Below, piece by piece: positions 36,336 to 44,769 of a DNA stretch of 64,000 nucleotides. The notes under the pieces were generated by a model. The model did no database searches, was not told the origin of the DNA, and was given only the letters and a program-made list of their open reading frames with translations. The position numbers and the translations under genes were made by a program. Within the stretch, counting starts at the first letter, position 1; each line of letters starts with the position of its first letter. Origin of the DNA: Porphyromonadaceae bacterium UBA7176 (GTDB taxonomy: Bacteria > Bacteroidota > Bacteroidia > Bacteroidales > Muribaculaceae); contig DKVO01000004.1 of assembly GCA_002491245.1 (NCBI GenBank), positions 4,267 to 68,266 of the forward strand, read 5' to 3'.

Positions 36336-37093
36336 CCGGATTCTATATAATATCGGGTATCTTTTTAATCTTATTAACAGTTCTGTATGTCACTACATAC
36401 AGCAGCCGCAAAAAGGCCCGAGCCCAAATAATAAAGGAACTAAATAAGTCTTCGCGGCTTAATTGGGTCCTTGCAGGGTCGGAAGAAGAAGATGGATGTG
36501 AAACCACATCTTCTAAAGTCGATATCGCCGCCTTAGGACGCTATGAATATAAAAAACAAGACGGAGAAATTCTCGAGCCTCAAGACCACAAGCTATTTGT
36601 CGTTATCGGAGAATCAATGCGATTTGCCGGAATACATAACCACGACCTTATCTTCTCTACAAAAAAGTTCAATTTCGATAAACTTAAGGACGGAACACCG
36701 CAAATTCTTGTAATTCATAAAAGACACCCTAAAGAAAACCGTCCGGCATATAAATTACGGAGAACCTGGAAGGTTACACAATACAATGATAACCTGCTTG
36801 ATGAGATAAAAGAAATTCTCGACTCAGAAGCATTTAAAAGCGTAAGAAGCTTAAGTGTCTACGATGGAGATTCTAATCTGATCGAGGATTTTGCCAATAC
36901 CCGAGTACCAAAATACTGCCGAGATTTTATATCGTGTGACAATCCTGACGAAAAAGACCGGCAGATAGTAATCTCCACAACTTTTCATACAGATACCGAA
37001 GAAATCCGATTTTCGATACATCCGGTATCAAGAATTGTAGGACAAGTCGTTGCGTCTTTCAAATTAGCAGAAGAGCAATTTGTAAAATCTTAA
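36332..37093 (+). CDS. Membrane-anchored protein with LexA/S24-like Ser-Lys site
   Basis: A 253-residue protein. One membrane helix lies at residues 3-23, followed by a basic stop-transfer (SSRKKAR) and a cytoplasmic domain. Residues 89-110 (LFVVIGESMRFAGIHNHDLIF) follow the S24 pattern of LexA and UmuD: hydrophobic strand, G-x-SM, then I-x-x-G/H-D. Ser95 is the candidate nucleophile, and Lys141 in PAYKLRR is the candidate general base, with a longer connecting loop than in LexA. A further 100 residues of unknown fold follow. There is no DNA-binding domain. The start at 36332 is chosen for the 4-base overlap with the upstream gene; 36299 is an alternative. Catalysis is inferred from the motif only. 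Confidence 0.55.
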   Translation: MTGFYIISGIFLILLTVLYVTTYSSRKKARAQIIKELNKSSRLNWVLAGSEEEDGCETTSSKVDIAALGRYEYKKQDGEILEPQDHKLFVVIGESMRFAGIHNHDLIFSTKKFNFDKLKDGTPQILVIHKRHPKENRPAYKLRRTWKVTQYNDNLLDEIKEILDSEAFKSVRSLSVYDGDSNLIEDFANTRVPKYCRDFISCDNPDEKDRQIVISTTFHTDTEEIRFSIHPVSRIVGQVVASFKLAEEQFVKS

Positions 37094-37096
37094 AAG

Positions 37097-37311
37097 GCAC
37101 GCGTTTCGCGGTGCTTTTCTTATCGTTGGCGATGAGCCGCCCATGTCGCTATGTTCCATAGGCGGTTAACCGAGTAATCTCCGCTTTGCGGAGGGTGATG
37201 CTGGCCTTTGGCACGATTCGGAGAATCGCGCTCCTATTTTTTGCGTTGAAGTGGGGTGAAAATGCGGAGCTTTTTCTTCCTTTAATGGTCTTCGGAGCCG
37301 CGCTCCTATAG
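37097..37311. repeat. Modular hairpin repeat, copy D
   Basis: Blocks: GGCACGCGTTTCGCGGTGC hairpin (as in C), GCCGCCCATGTCGCTATG...CATAGGCGG (as in B), CTCCGCTTTGCGGAG, then GATTC-GGA-GAATC at 37215-37227 with GCGCTCCTAT. Both arms of that hairpin differ from A-C by one base each and still pair. GCGTTGAAGTGGGGTG and AAAATGCGGAGC follow, and a last CTTCGGAGCC-GCGCTCCTAT variant. The CCGGACT and GTTGCC hairpins are absent. Confidence 0.8.
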
Positions 37312-37704
37312 TTATGGCATTTTGAAGATGTCGGTCTGTTTTTCGGTGAGGGGGGTGATGATGCCGACTTCGGTTTTGAAGACTTCTGATGCAGAGTGTG
37401 CATCGAGGGCTGTCTGGTCGCGCCAAGTCTCGCATATCATGAGCGAGCCAGGATCGGTGGCGCTCTCGAAGATGTCGTAAGCTATGCAGCCGTCCTGCTT
37501 GAGAGATGCCTCGGTGAGCCGTTTCGCCGCAGCGAGGACCGAGTCGCGGTTCTCAGGAGCTACTTTGAAAAAGCAGTTTATCCTCAGAGTGGTATCCTGA
37601 ACCACTTGAGCGTTTTCGGCCACTTCGTTTTTCTCCTGGGCAACTTCGCAACCGGCAAGAGCAAGAAGCGCGAATGCTGCAATGATTGTCGAAACAATTT
37701 TCAT
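37312..37704 (-). CDS. ABM-domain lipoprotein (putative quinol monooxygenase)
   Basis: A 130-residue lipoprotein (lipobox LAGC, Cys19) with an antibiotic-biosynthesis-monooxygenase ferredoxin-like fold at about residues 40-130: INCFFKVAPENRDSV, DGCIAYDIFES, MICETWRDQTALDAH. Such domains act as small cofactor-free oxygenases or bind hydrophobic ligands. Lipid anchoring is less usual. It is the last gene of the leftward run, 11 bases after the thioredoxin-like gene. Confidence 0.8.
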   Translation of the reverse strand: MKIVSTIIAAFALLALAGCEVAQEKNEVAENAQVVQDTTLRINCFFKVAPENRDSVLAAAKRLTEASLKQDGCIAYDIFESATDPGSLMICETWRDQTALDAHSASEVFKTEVGIITPLTEKQTDIFKMP

Positions 37705-37715
37705 ACGGTTGATTT

Positions 37716-38582
37716 TTACAGGTTATTGATTGTGTTGATAAGGTCGGCCGGAGAACAATCTTTGAGTATCACCTTTCCATCGGATCCGATGAGATAAAGC
37801 GACGGGTAGGTGCCTATACTATAGAGTTCGCCGTCGTCGATAGTCCCACCGTCGGTAGCATCGGTCCAACCGGAGGGCAACCACGCCCCGTGGTCGCGCC
37901 ACTCCTCGCCATCACCGGGACTGACAGCAAGTATCCTTATGCGTCCGGCGATTAGTTTGGCTTTCAATATCGGGTCGTCGGCCATCGCCATAGCGAGGTC
38001 GTGACAGTTGTGGCATCCGGGGTCGTAGAAAAACAGCACTGTAGGGCGGTTGGCAAAGCGGAGGAGGGTCGATTTTTCACCGTCGCGGTCAGTAAAGGCA
38101 AAGTCGGCAGCCTGAGAGCCGGGCATGTTCTTGCGAGTCATCTCAAGCATATAGGATGCACGTGCGCTGTCGGGATATCCGGCTGCAAGCATACGCTCGA
38201 GAAACACGGTGTAGAGCATTTCGTCGCGCAACTCAGAGCCGGATGCGAAGAGGCAATCCTCGATTGCCTGCGAAGCCGCCAAAGCACTGTTCTCGCCGGC
38301 GCGAAGGGCACGGACGACAAAGGTATCGGCAGCGGCAACACGAGCGCTGTCGCCGCTCATATGGGGAAATACCGACAGGCAGTTGGCGACGTTCTGTGTC
38401 ACCGCGGCCGGGTCGGTAGCCATTGAGTCGGTCCAGTCCATAGCATCCCAGAAATGTGCCCCGATATAGTCGGCCCTCAAGGCCGGTATACGAAGGTCGG
38501 AGGGCACTGCAGGCAAAGCAAGTTCTTTTGCAATGCCCAACATGGCCGCTGTCGCGATAATCGCTGTCAGTATCCGTTTCAT
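37716..38582 (-). CDS. Exported thioredoxin-like protein with DUF5106-type N-terminal domain
   Basis: A 288-residue protein with an N-terminal export signal. The first part (residues 25-155) is helical and matches DUF5106, with HFWDAMDWTDS and MLYTVFLERML. The C-terminal part is a thioredoxin fold with the redox pair in FYDPGCHNCHDL (CHNC) and the cis-Pro in GTYPSLYLIG. It should act in periplasmic thiol exchange. It lies 9 bases after the glycosyltransferase gene. Confidence 0.8.
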   Translation of the reverse strand: MKRILTAIIATAAMLGIAKELALPAVPSDLRIPALRADYIGAHFWDAMDWTDSMATDPAAVTQNVANCLSVFPHMSGDSARVAAADTFVVRALRAGENSALAASQAIEDCLFASGSELRDEMLYTVFLERMLAAGYPDSARASYMLEMTRKNMPGSQAADFAFTDRDGEKSTLLRFANRPTVLFFYDPGCHNCHDLAMAMADDPILKAKLIAGRIRILAVSPGDGEEWRDHGAWLPSGWTDATDGGTIDDGELYSIGTYPSLYLIGSDGKVILKDCSPADLINTINNL

Positions 38583-38591
38583 AGTTGTGGT

Positions 38592-39803
38592 CTAATGGTT
38601 TGTTATTCCGGAGAGCATATCGATATATTGCCGGGCTACAGCTTCGGCCGAAAAACGCTCGGCTACGGTGGCCTGAAGTGCCTGTCGGTCGTGATCGGTG
38701 GCAATCACCTCTGCAAGTGCCGAAGCGAACGCATCGGTGTCGCCGAAATGGACGAGTCGACCGTCGTTGTCCGAGCGGATAATATCGGCCTGACCGCCAC
38801 GGTCGAAGCTCACAGGCATGGCACCGGCAGCCTGACCTTCGATAAGTGTGCCGGGCAAGGTTTCGTAGAGCGATGTGGATATCACGGCATGTGCGCTTGC
38901 AAACAGGCGGTGCAGTTTGTCGGGGTCGGCGACAGGGCCGATGTAGCGATGCGGAAAACGGAGTCCGTCGAGAGCTCCAGGATTGCGCAAGGCACCGAAA
39001 AAGACAGCCTCGGCATCAGCGTCGCCAAGTTTGTTGAGCGCTTCCACCGCATATGGCAGGCCTTTTATCGGATCGTCGAGCCTGGCGGCGCCCATGAGTA
39101 TGATCTTCTTGCCACCGGCAACAGGTGCGGAATAAAACTCTTCGACGGGAAAGGCGTTTGGAATCACCGATATACTCTGCGAGTCCATCAACCTGCTGTC
39201 GAGACATCGGTCCCTGAGCCAGTTGCTCACAGCGACAAATCGGATATCGGTCTCGCCGTAGAGCCTTTGCTTGGCATACCATATGTTTGCGGCAAGGTCG
39301 CTGCAGTCGGCACGCGCGTCGAGCATGAGACATTTGCGGCACCCCTCGGGGTCGCGGTAGCGCGTGCATGTACCGGCGTGGTGGCACAAGGCGGTAAGGC
39401 ACCACATGTCGTGCATTGTCCACACAAGGGGCTTACGGGATGCGATGCGGCTGATCTCGCCAAGGGAAAGCATCCCTTGGTTGACCCACGCAAGCAATAC
39501 GGCGTCGGCATCCCTCACAAGGGGATGACGGCTCAGAGGCAGACCGTCGCTGCCAATCGATAGACTGAAGATACCGTCGCGCCGGAAACCGTTGGCGACG
39601 TATATCTTTGCGGTTTCGGCATAGAAGGGCAAACGCGCTCTCCACCGAGGAGCGGCACAGACCACCCAGTCATCGTCGGTAGCCTTGTGGACAACGAGCA
39701 TCGAAGCCTCCACTCCGAGCGAACGCAGGGCCTTGACCAAACGATACGACACTACGGAGGCGCCGCCTTTACTGTCGCTGTGATTTATGAGCACTACTTT
39801 CAT
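38592..39803 (-). CDS. GT4 family glycosyltransferase
   Basis: A 403-residue GT-B transferase. The N-terminal Rossmann half starts MKVVLINHSDSKGGASVV and includes VWTMHDMWCLTALCHHAGTC, a His/Cys-rich acceptor loop common in Bacteroidales cell-surface glycan enzymes. The C-terminal half has MGAARLDDPIKG and STSLYETLPGTLIEGQAAG, the nucleotide-sugar site of GT4. It is coupled to the flippase gene by a 4-base overlap, so it probably adds a sugar to the lipid-linked glycan that the flippase moves. Confidence 0.9.
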   Translation of the reverse strand: MKVVLINHSDSKGGASVVSYRLVKALRSLGVEASMLVVHKATDDDWVVCAAPRWRARLPFYAETAKIYVANGFRRDGIFSLSIGSDGLPLSRHPLVRDADAVLLAWVNQGMLSLGEISRIASRKPLVWTMHDMWCLTALCHHAGTCTRYRDPEGCRKCLMLDARADCSDLAANIWYAKQRLYGETDIRFVAVSNWLRDRCLDSRLMDSQSISVIPNAFPVEEFYSAPVAGGKKIILMGAARLDDPIKGLPYAVEALNKLGDADAEAVFFGALRNPGALDGLRFPHRYIGPVADPDKLHRLFASAHAVISTSLYETLPGTLIEGQAAGAMPVSFDRGGQADIIRSDNDGRLVHFGDTDAFASALAEVIATDHDRQALQATVAERFSAEAVARQYIDMLSGITNH

Positions 39804-41314
39804 CGGCGACTGATAAATTTAACGAGAGGAGCGGCAATCTGCGCCACAGAGATGCCTTGTATTTTAGCGAATATGGCCACGAACGCACATAGGAGCAGAA
39901 GCCTCACCACACCATCGATCCACAGTCCCAAGCCAGCCATAGGCAGCAGCACCACACCAAGGGCATAGAATAGCGCGGCTATGGCAAAAAATCCCAGGAT
40001 ACGCCCAACGGGATAGCCGATGGGATATTTATGCCGGCCTACAAAATAGCTCGCGAGCATCATGGTGAGATAACAACACAGGGCAGCCACGGCACACCCC
40101 ATATACCCCATGCGCGGCACCAGGACGATGTTGAGCCCGACAGTGACACCGAGACCGAGCAAGGAGAACCACATGCCCCACTGCGTGCGGTCGGTGAGCT
40201 TGTACCACACCGAAAGATTGTAGAATATGCCGAAGAAGAGTTCGCCCAACATCACCAACGGCACCACCTTGAGGCCGCTGAAATAGCGCGGCGACACGAG
40301 ATACTTCACTATGTCGAGGTAGTACATCACCCCAAGGAATATCAGGAGAGCGAAGGCCGTGAAATATGTCATGGCATCGCGGTAGGCCTGGAATTTGTTC
40401 TCGCCTTTTTCCTTGCCTTGGGCAAAGATAAAGGGTTCGTAAGCAAATCGGAAGGCCTGAAGGAAGACCAGCAGCAGGAGTGCTATCTTGTAGTTAGCTC
40501 CATAGATACCCAGACCGTAGAGAGCCTCGGCGCGGTCGGTGATCAGGTGGGGATAGAGGATTTTGTCGATGGTCTGGTTCATGATGCCTGCTACAGCCAG
40601 CACAAGCAGCGGCAAGGAATAGCGGATGATCTCGGACCAAAGTTTACGGTTGAATTTCCAGCGGAAGCCCGTCATGTCGGGAATGAGCGTGAGCATCGTG
40701 ACACCCGAAGCGATGAGATTCGACACGAAGATGTATCCTATGCCGTATTCGGGCCGGTAGAACCAGCCGACAGTCTCCGGCGCCGTCTTCAACAGCCAAG
40801 GGCAAAGGAGGATGAAAAAGAGGTTGAAACCTATGTTGAGGCCTATGTTTATGAGCCTCAGGGTAGCGAAACGCACAGGACGCTTGCGGTAGCGGAGATA
40901 GTTGAACGGGATTGTAGAGAATGTGTCGATCGCCACACACCATCCCATGACGACGACATAGGACGGATGTCCGTCGCACTCCATCCACCGCGACACCGGG
41001 TCGGCGAAGATTGTGACGAGGATGGCAAAGAGCGCCGATGTCACCGCAAGCGAAGTGAGGCACGTGCCATATACCTCGATAGGGTCGTTCCAGCGCTTGT
41101 GGTTGGCGAAACGGAAGAAACCAGTGTCGATGCCGCAGAGCAGGACAGCCATCACCAGGGCTATGACGGAGTAGACGAACGTGACCACGCCGTACTCCTC
41201 GACCGGGAACATGATTGTGTAGAGTGGCACCAGGAGCCAGTTGAGAAACCGGCCCAAGATAGAGCTCACTCCGTATATCGCCGTGTCCTTGGCGAGAGAT
41301 TTAATTCCTGCCAT
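39800..41314 (-). CDS. Lipid-linked oligosaccharide flippase (Wzx/MATE-like)
   Basis: A 504-residue polytopic protein of the polysaccharide-export (MOP) superfamily with 12-14 hydrophobic segments. The start MAGIKSLAKDTAIYGVSSILGRFLNWLL is the family N-terminus, and the in-frame stretch before it is shadow. It should flip undecaprenyl- or lipid-linked glycans across the inner membrane. It overlaps the GT4 gene by 4 bases and is 32 bases after the second ABC-2 permease gene. Confidence 0.9.
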   Translation of the reverse strand: MAGIKSLAKDTAIYGVSSILGRFLNWLLVPLYTIMFPVEEYGVVTFVYSVIALVMAVLLCGIDTGFFRFANHKRWNDPIEVYGTCLTSLAVTSALFAILVTIFADPVSRWMECDGHPSYVVVMGWCVAIDTFSTIPFNYLRYRKRPVRFATLRLINIGLNIGFNLFFILLCPWLLKTAPETVGWFYRPEYGIGYIFVSNLIASGVTMLTLIPDMTGFRWKFNRKLWSEIIRYSLPLLVLAVAGIMNQTIDKILYPHLITDRAEALYGLGIYGANYKIALLLLVFLQAFRFAYEPFIFAQGKEKGENKFQAYRDAMTYFTAFALLIFLGVMYYLDIVKYLVSPRYFSGLKVVPLVMLGELFFGIFYNLSVWYKLTDRTQWGMWFSLLGLGVTVGLNIVLVPRMGYMGCAVAALCCYLTMMLASYFVGRHKYPIGYPVGRILGFFAIAALFYALGVVLLPMAGLGLWIDGVVRLLLLCAFVAIFAKIQGISVAQIAAPLVKFISRR

Positions 41315-41346
41315 GTAATGTATGTGATGATTGGTGTAATGAATAA

Positions 41347-42537
41347 TCAGCGGCTCTTGCGCCGGTCTATTTTCCATGTCGCGACTATCGCGGCGACCAT
41401 ATATACGGCAGCCAAAATCCACAAGGCGGAGAAAGCCGTCGACACTTCGGCCAGCGAAGCCGAGTTTGAGTTTATGCGGATGAAGCCTTCCACTCCCCAT
41501 ACGGCCGGTATGCAATTGCCTGCCCACAGCCACAGGTCGCTCATGGCATAGCGCGGCCATGTGAGGCCAGAAAGGAAGAGGAACATCACCGAAGTGAACA
41601 CGAGCAGGATGAAACCGCTCTCGCGCTCTTTCATGAAGTAGTTGAGCGCCTGTCCCATGAAGGCTGTAGCCAGAAGTAGAGGCAGGATAAAGAGGAGGTA
41701 ATCGACAGGGTTGCCGTAGTGGGGCAGATTGAACATCTCGGGGATGAAGCGGAGGATATATACCGTCATCGGGAAATAGAATACAGTGTAGGCCAAGGCG
41801 CGACCCCATACAGTGGCTGATGCCGGAGCTACGGTCTGCTGCGGATCGATGCCGCCATTGCGCCGGCGTCGTTCGGCCGATGTTCCACCGAGAAGGCATA
41901 TACCCAGCAGCATCGACTGCTGCAATATGAGTATCACTATACCCGGAATGACAAACGATGCAAAACCCTGCTCGGTGTCGCCGAGGATATTGCTTTTGCT
42001 GTCGATAGGGGCGGTCATGTCGCCGGCAAGGCTACCGAGGCCGGATGCCGCAATCTTCTCGCTTGTAATATCCTGTATCACCTCAATCTGCAGGTCGGTA
42101 AGGGCCGACACAAATGTGCGGTAGCGGAGCAAGAGGCTCATGTCGGAATAGAACGACACATGGGCCTGCTCGCCGGCGGCGATATTACGGCCGTAGTCTG
42201 ACGGTATCTCCATCACACCGAACACTTTTTTCTCGGCCATAAGCCTCTTGGCCTCGGGGATGTCGTTGCAATAGGCGTAGATGTCGATCGAGGGCGAAGC
42301 GGACGCACGTTGCACGAAGTCGCGCGAAGCAGCCGTCCGGCTGTCGTCGATAACCGCCACAGGGAGCTTGCGCACCACCTCGGGATTGTAGATGAGGGTG
42401 TAGACTATCGGGTAGGCGAGGGGCAGACCAACGAAGAAGAGGAGCACACCCACATCGTGCACCATCAGGCGAAGCTCGTTGCGGAAGACGCGCCCAAACG
42501 CCGATGACCATTGCGATATTTTGGTGAATATATTCAT
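41347..42537 (-). CDS. ABC-2 type permease (second of pair)
   Basis: A 396-residue YhhJ-like permease. One N-terminal membrane helix, a large periplasmic domain (residues 50-190) and five C-terminal helices with the ABC-2 signature region SGFILLVFTSVMFLFLSGLTWP. The start at 42537 (MNIFTK) is chosen since it is one base after the stop of the other permease gene. It pairs with the upstream permease. No ATP-binding subunit is encoded nearby. Confidence 0.9.
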   Translation of the reverse strand: MNIFTKISQWSSAFGRVFRNELRLMVHDVGVLLFFVGLPLAYPIVYTLIYNPEVVRKLPVAVIDDSRTAASRDFVQRASASPSIDIYAYCNDIPEAKRLMAEKKVFGVMEIPSDYGRNIAAGEQAHVSFYSDMSLLLRYRTFVSALTDLQIEVIQDITSEKIAASGLGSLAGDMTAPIDSKSNILGDTEQGFASFVIPGIVILILQQSMLLGICLLGGTSAERRRRNGGIDPQQTVAPASATVWGRALAYTVFYFPMTVYILRFIPEMFNLPHYGNPVDYLLFILPLLLATAFMGQALNYFMKERESGFILLVFTSVMFLFLSGLTWPRYAMSDLWLWAGNCIPAVWGVEGFIRINSNSASLAEVSTAFSALWILAAVYMVAAIVATWKIDRRKSR

Positions 42538-42538
42538 A

Positions 42539-43705
42539 TCAAGGCACATATACGGGTTTGAGACATGCGCGGCGCAGACGGCCAAGCAGTGTACATGCCA
42601 CAAGCGGTAAGACAATCAGGGCCACGAAATAATAGCGCGAATAATATAAACCTACGCCATTGAGGGCCTCGTTGATGTAGATCAGGAACCAGTAGCGTAT
42701 CGGAGCCAGGTAGCTGAATATGGCCAGAAAGCCGTACATGCTCTCCACCGGAAACGAGAAGCCAGTGAAAGAGAACGACAGGATGCCGAACAGCGATGTC
42801 AGCGACAGGGCCAGACGGGGGTTGGGAACCACCGAACAGATGAATACTCCCACACCCTGGCTCGCCACGACGGCAAGCAGAGTGGCGACAAGCATCCACC
42901 CGAGAGAGCCGTTGAGGGGGAAGTGCGACAATCCGAAGAATAGCCACTGGATAAATATACCCGTCGCAGCAAAGATGACAGTCTGCGGCAGAAGTTTCGA
43001 TGCCAGGGCAACCCAGATGTTGCCTTTGGCCGCATCGAGCCATTGAGGCGAGGTGCCGTCTTTGATCTCTATCGTGATCGAGAACACTGTCATGAGCATG
43101 ATCATGAGCACGAAAGTGGCCATAGTGAACGACGGGCACAGATATATCGAGTAGCTCATCCAAGGGTTGTGGAGCCCGTAGATATCAAGGCTCAGGGGCT
43201 GCACCATCGACGAAATCTGCCCAGGAGTGGCACCGAGCGACAGCAGGGTCTGCTGCACCACTCCACCCGACGTCGCTACTGCCACGGTCTTGAAGCCCTT
43301 GAAAGCAAGGGTGCCGGGGACGAAGTATGTCATGTTGGAGTAGTACTCAAGTGTGGGTTCGTTGCCTGAGAGGGCATTTTTCTCAAAGTCGGCCGGTATG
43401 ACGAAAAAACCGAAAATCTTGCCTTGCCGCACACGGTCGAGAGCCTCGTCGTAACTCTCACAGCGTTCGCTGAGATCTATGACCTGCAGCGCCGACAGCG
43501 ATTGGGTCACCGACCTCGACATGGGCGAATGATCGAGGTCGACCACAGCGGTAGGCACATGGTTGGGAAGGCCCGGGCTAAGGAGGTCGAGGAAGAAGAA
43601 GGCCATCACCAGGGGCACGACAAGCATACCGAAGATATACATCTTCCGGCTGCCAAGGCGCCTGATCTCACGCCGCACACCGTCTTTGAAACCTGTGTTT
43701 GCCAT
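42539..43705 (-). CDS. ABC-2 type permease (first of pair)
   Basis: A 388-residue permease similar in layout to the next one: N-terminal helix (MYIFGMLVVPLVMAFFF), a periplasmic domain with AVVDLDHSPMSRS, and five helices ending in ILSFSFTGFSFPVESM and APIRYWFLIY. With HlyD and TolC it should form a tripartite efflux assembly in the manner of YhiI-YhhJ. The substrate is unknown. Confidence 0.9.
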   Translation of the reverse strand: MANTGFKDGVRREIRRLGSRKMYIFGMLVVPLVMAFFFLDLLSPGLPNHVPTAVVDLDHSPMSRSVTQSLSALQVIDLSERCESYDEALDRVRQGKIFGFFVIPADFEKNALSGNEPTLEYYSNMTYFVPGTLAFKGFKTVAVATSGGVVQQTLLSLGATPGQISSMVQPLSLDIYGLHNPWMSYSIYLCPSFTMATFVLMIMLMTVFSITIEIKDGTSPQWLDAAKGNIWVALASKLLPQTVIFAATGIFIQWLFFGLSHFPLNGSLGWMLVATLLAVVASQGVGVFICSVVPNPRLALSLTSLFGILSFSFTGFSFPVESMYGFLAIFSYLAPIRYWFLIYINEALNGVGLYYSRYYFVALIVLPLVACTLLGRLRRACLKPVYVP

Positions 43706-43731
43706 CTTGCTTCCTGAATATTAAAAAACCA

Positions 43732-44733
43732 TTACTTAAATACCACGCTCATGCCGGGTCGGAGACCTTCGACATCTTCTGTCGGACGGGCCTTGATGCG
43801 GAAAGTACGGCTGTCGTAGCTGCCGGTCGATTTGGTAGAGCGCCAAGTGGCGTAGCTGCCCATATCGCGGATATAGTAAATCTTCACGTCGATTTCCTTC
43901 TTGCCCAGCGCCGGCACCATCACACGGATATCCTTGCCCATCGTGAGGTCGTTGAGGAGCTCCTCGCGCACGTTGAACACGACGTAGCGACCGTCGTTCT
44001 TGAGCAGGCTCATCACGGGAGCACCCATCACGACAAGTTCGCCCACCTCGGGGTATACCTGATCAATTGTACCGTCGGCCGGCGCAACGAGGTAGCTGTC
44101 TTCGAGCAAGGCCTCCACTTCGTTGACACTGCCTTGGGCAGCATTTGTGATGGCCTGAGCCGATACCTTGTCCTCGCTCTGTGCCCCTGCTTTGGCCAGA
44201 GACAGCTGGCTTGCGGCGGCATCGCGCGCGGCGACGGCAGCATCGCGTGCAGCCTTGGCCTCATCGCGTTTCTGCTCCGAGATGACGCCTTCGTTGAAGA
44301 GGTTCTCCATACGGGTGTAGGTCTTTTCGGTAATTGTCACGGCAGCCTCGGCCTGACGCAGAAGATCGGACGCGGCCTGCACAAGCTGACTGCGTGTGCC
44401 GACATCGATTTTCTTATTCTGTGCCTGAGCGGCCTGGTGCATAGCTTCGGCTTGGCCGAGCTTGGCCTCCACCACCGACGAATGGATGTGGACCAGAGTG
44501 TCGCCGGCATGGACGGTATCGCCTTCGTGGGCGTAGAACTCAACGATGCGGCCCGGAAGTTTACCCGAGATGCGTACGGTTGTTCCCTCGACCTGCCCTT
44601 CGATATATTCGTCGGGACGGTTCATGAACAGGAATCCGATAATGGCTATGATAGCGACGGCTGCCACGACGACGCCCATCGTCGCCAGCAGTGCGCGGTT
44701 GGCGCGTTTCTCCTGCGTGTTATTCTCTTGCAT
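43732..44733 (-). CDS. HlyD family periplasmic adaptor
   Basis: A 333-residue membrane-fusion protein. One N-terminal helix (residues 16-37) is followed by a split lipoyl domain (GRIVEFYAHEGDTVHAGDTLVHI), an alpha-hairpin (about 90-190, Ala-rich), and a beta-barrel (VAPADGTIDQVYPEVGELV). It links the inner-membrane permeases with TolC. Gaps to its neighbours are 26 and 36 bases. Confidence 0.94.
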   Translation of the reverse strand: MQENNTQEKRANRALLATMGVVVAAVAIIAIIGFLFMNRPDEYIEGQVEGTTVRISGKLPGRIVEFYAHEGDTVHAGDTLVHIHSSVVEAKLGQAEAMHQAAQAQNKKIDVGTRSQLVQAASDLLRQAEAAVTITEKTYTRMENLFNEGVISEQKRDEAKAARDAAVAARDAAASQLSLAKAGAQSEDKVSAQAITNAAQGSVNEVEALLEDSYLVAPADGTIDQVYPEVGELVVMGAPVMSLLKNDGRYVVFNVREELLNDLTMGKDIRVMVPALGKKEIDVKIYYIRDMGSYATWRSTKSTGSYDSRTFRIKARPTEDVEGLRPGMSVVFK

Positions 44734-44769
44734 GTTTATAGGGTCTTTAAGTCGTTATAATCTTATTGG

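Noticed and set aside
39800..41899. Extended N-terminus of the flippase reaching back to 41899
   Set aside because: The extra 195 residues overlap the permease gene, are His/Pro-rich and resemble no flippase. The MAGIKS start is the family N-terminus.
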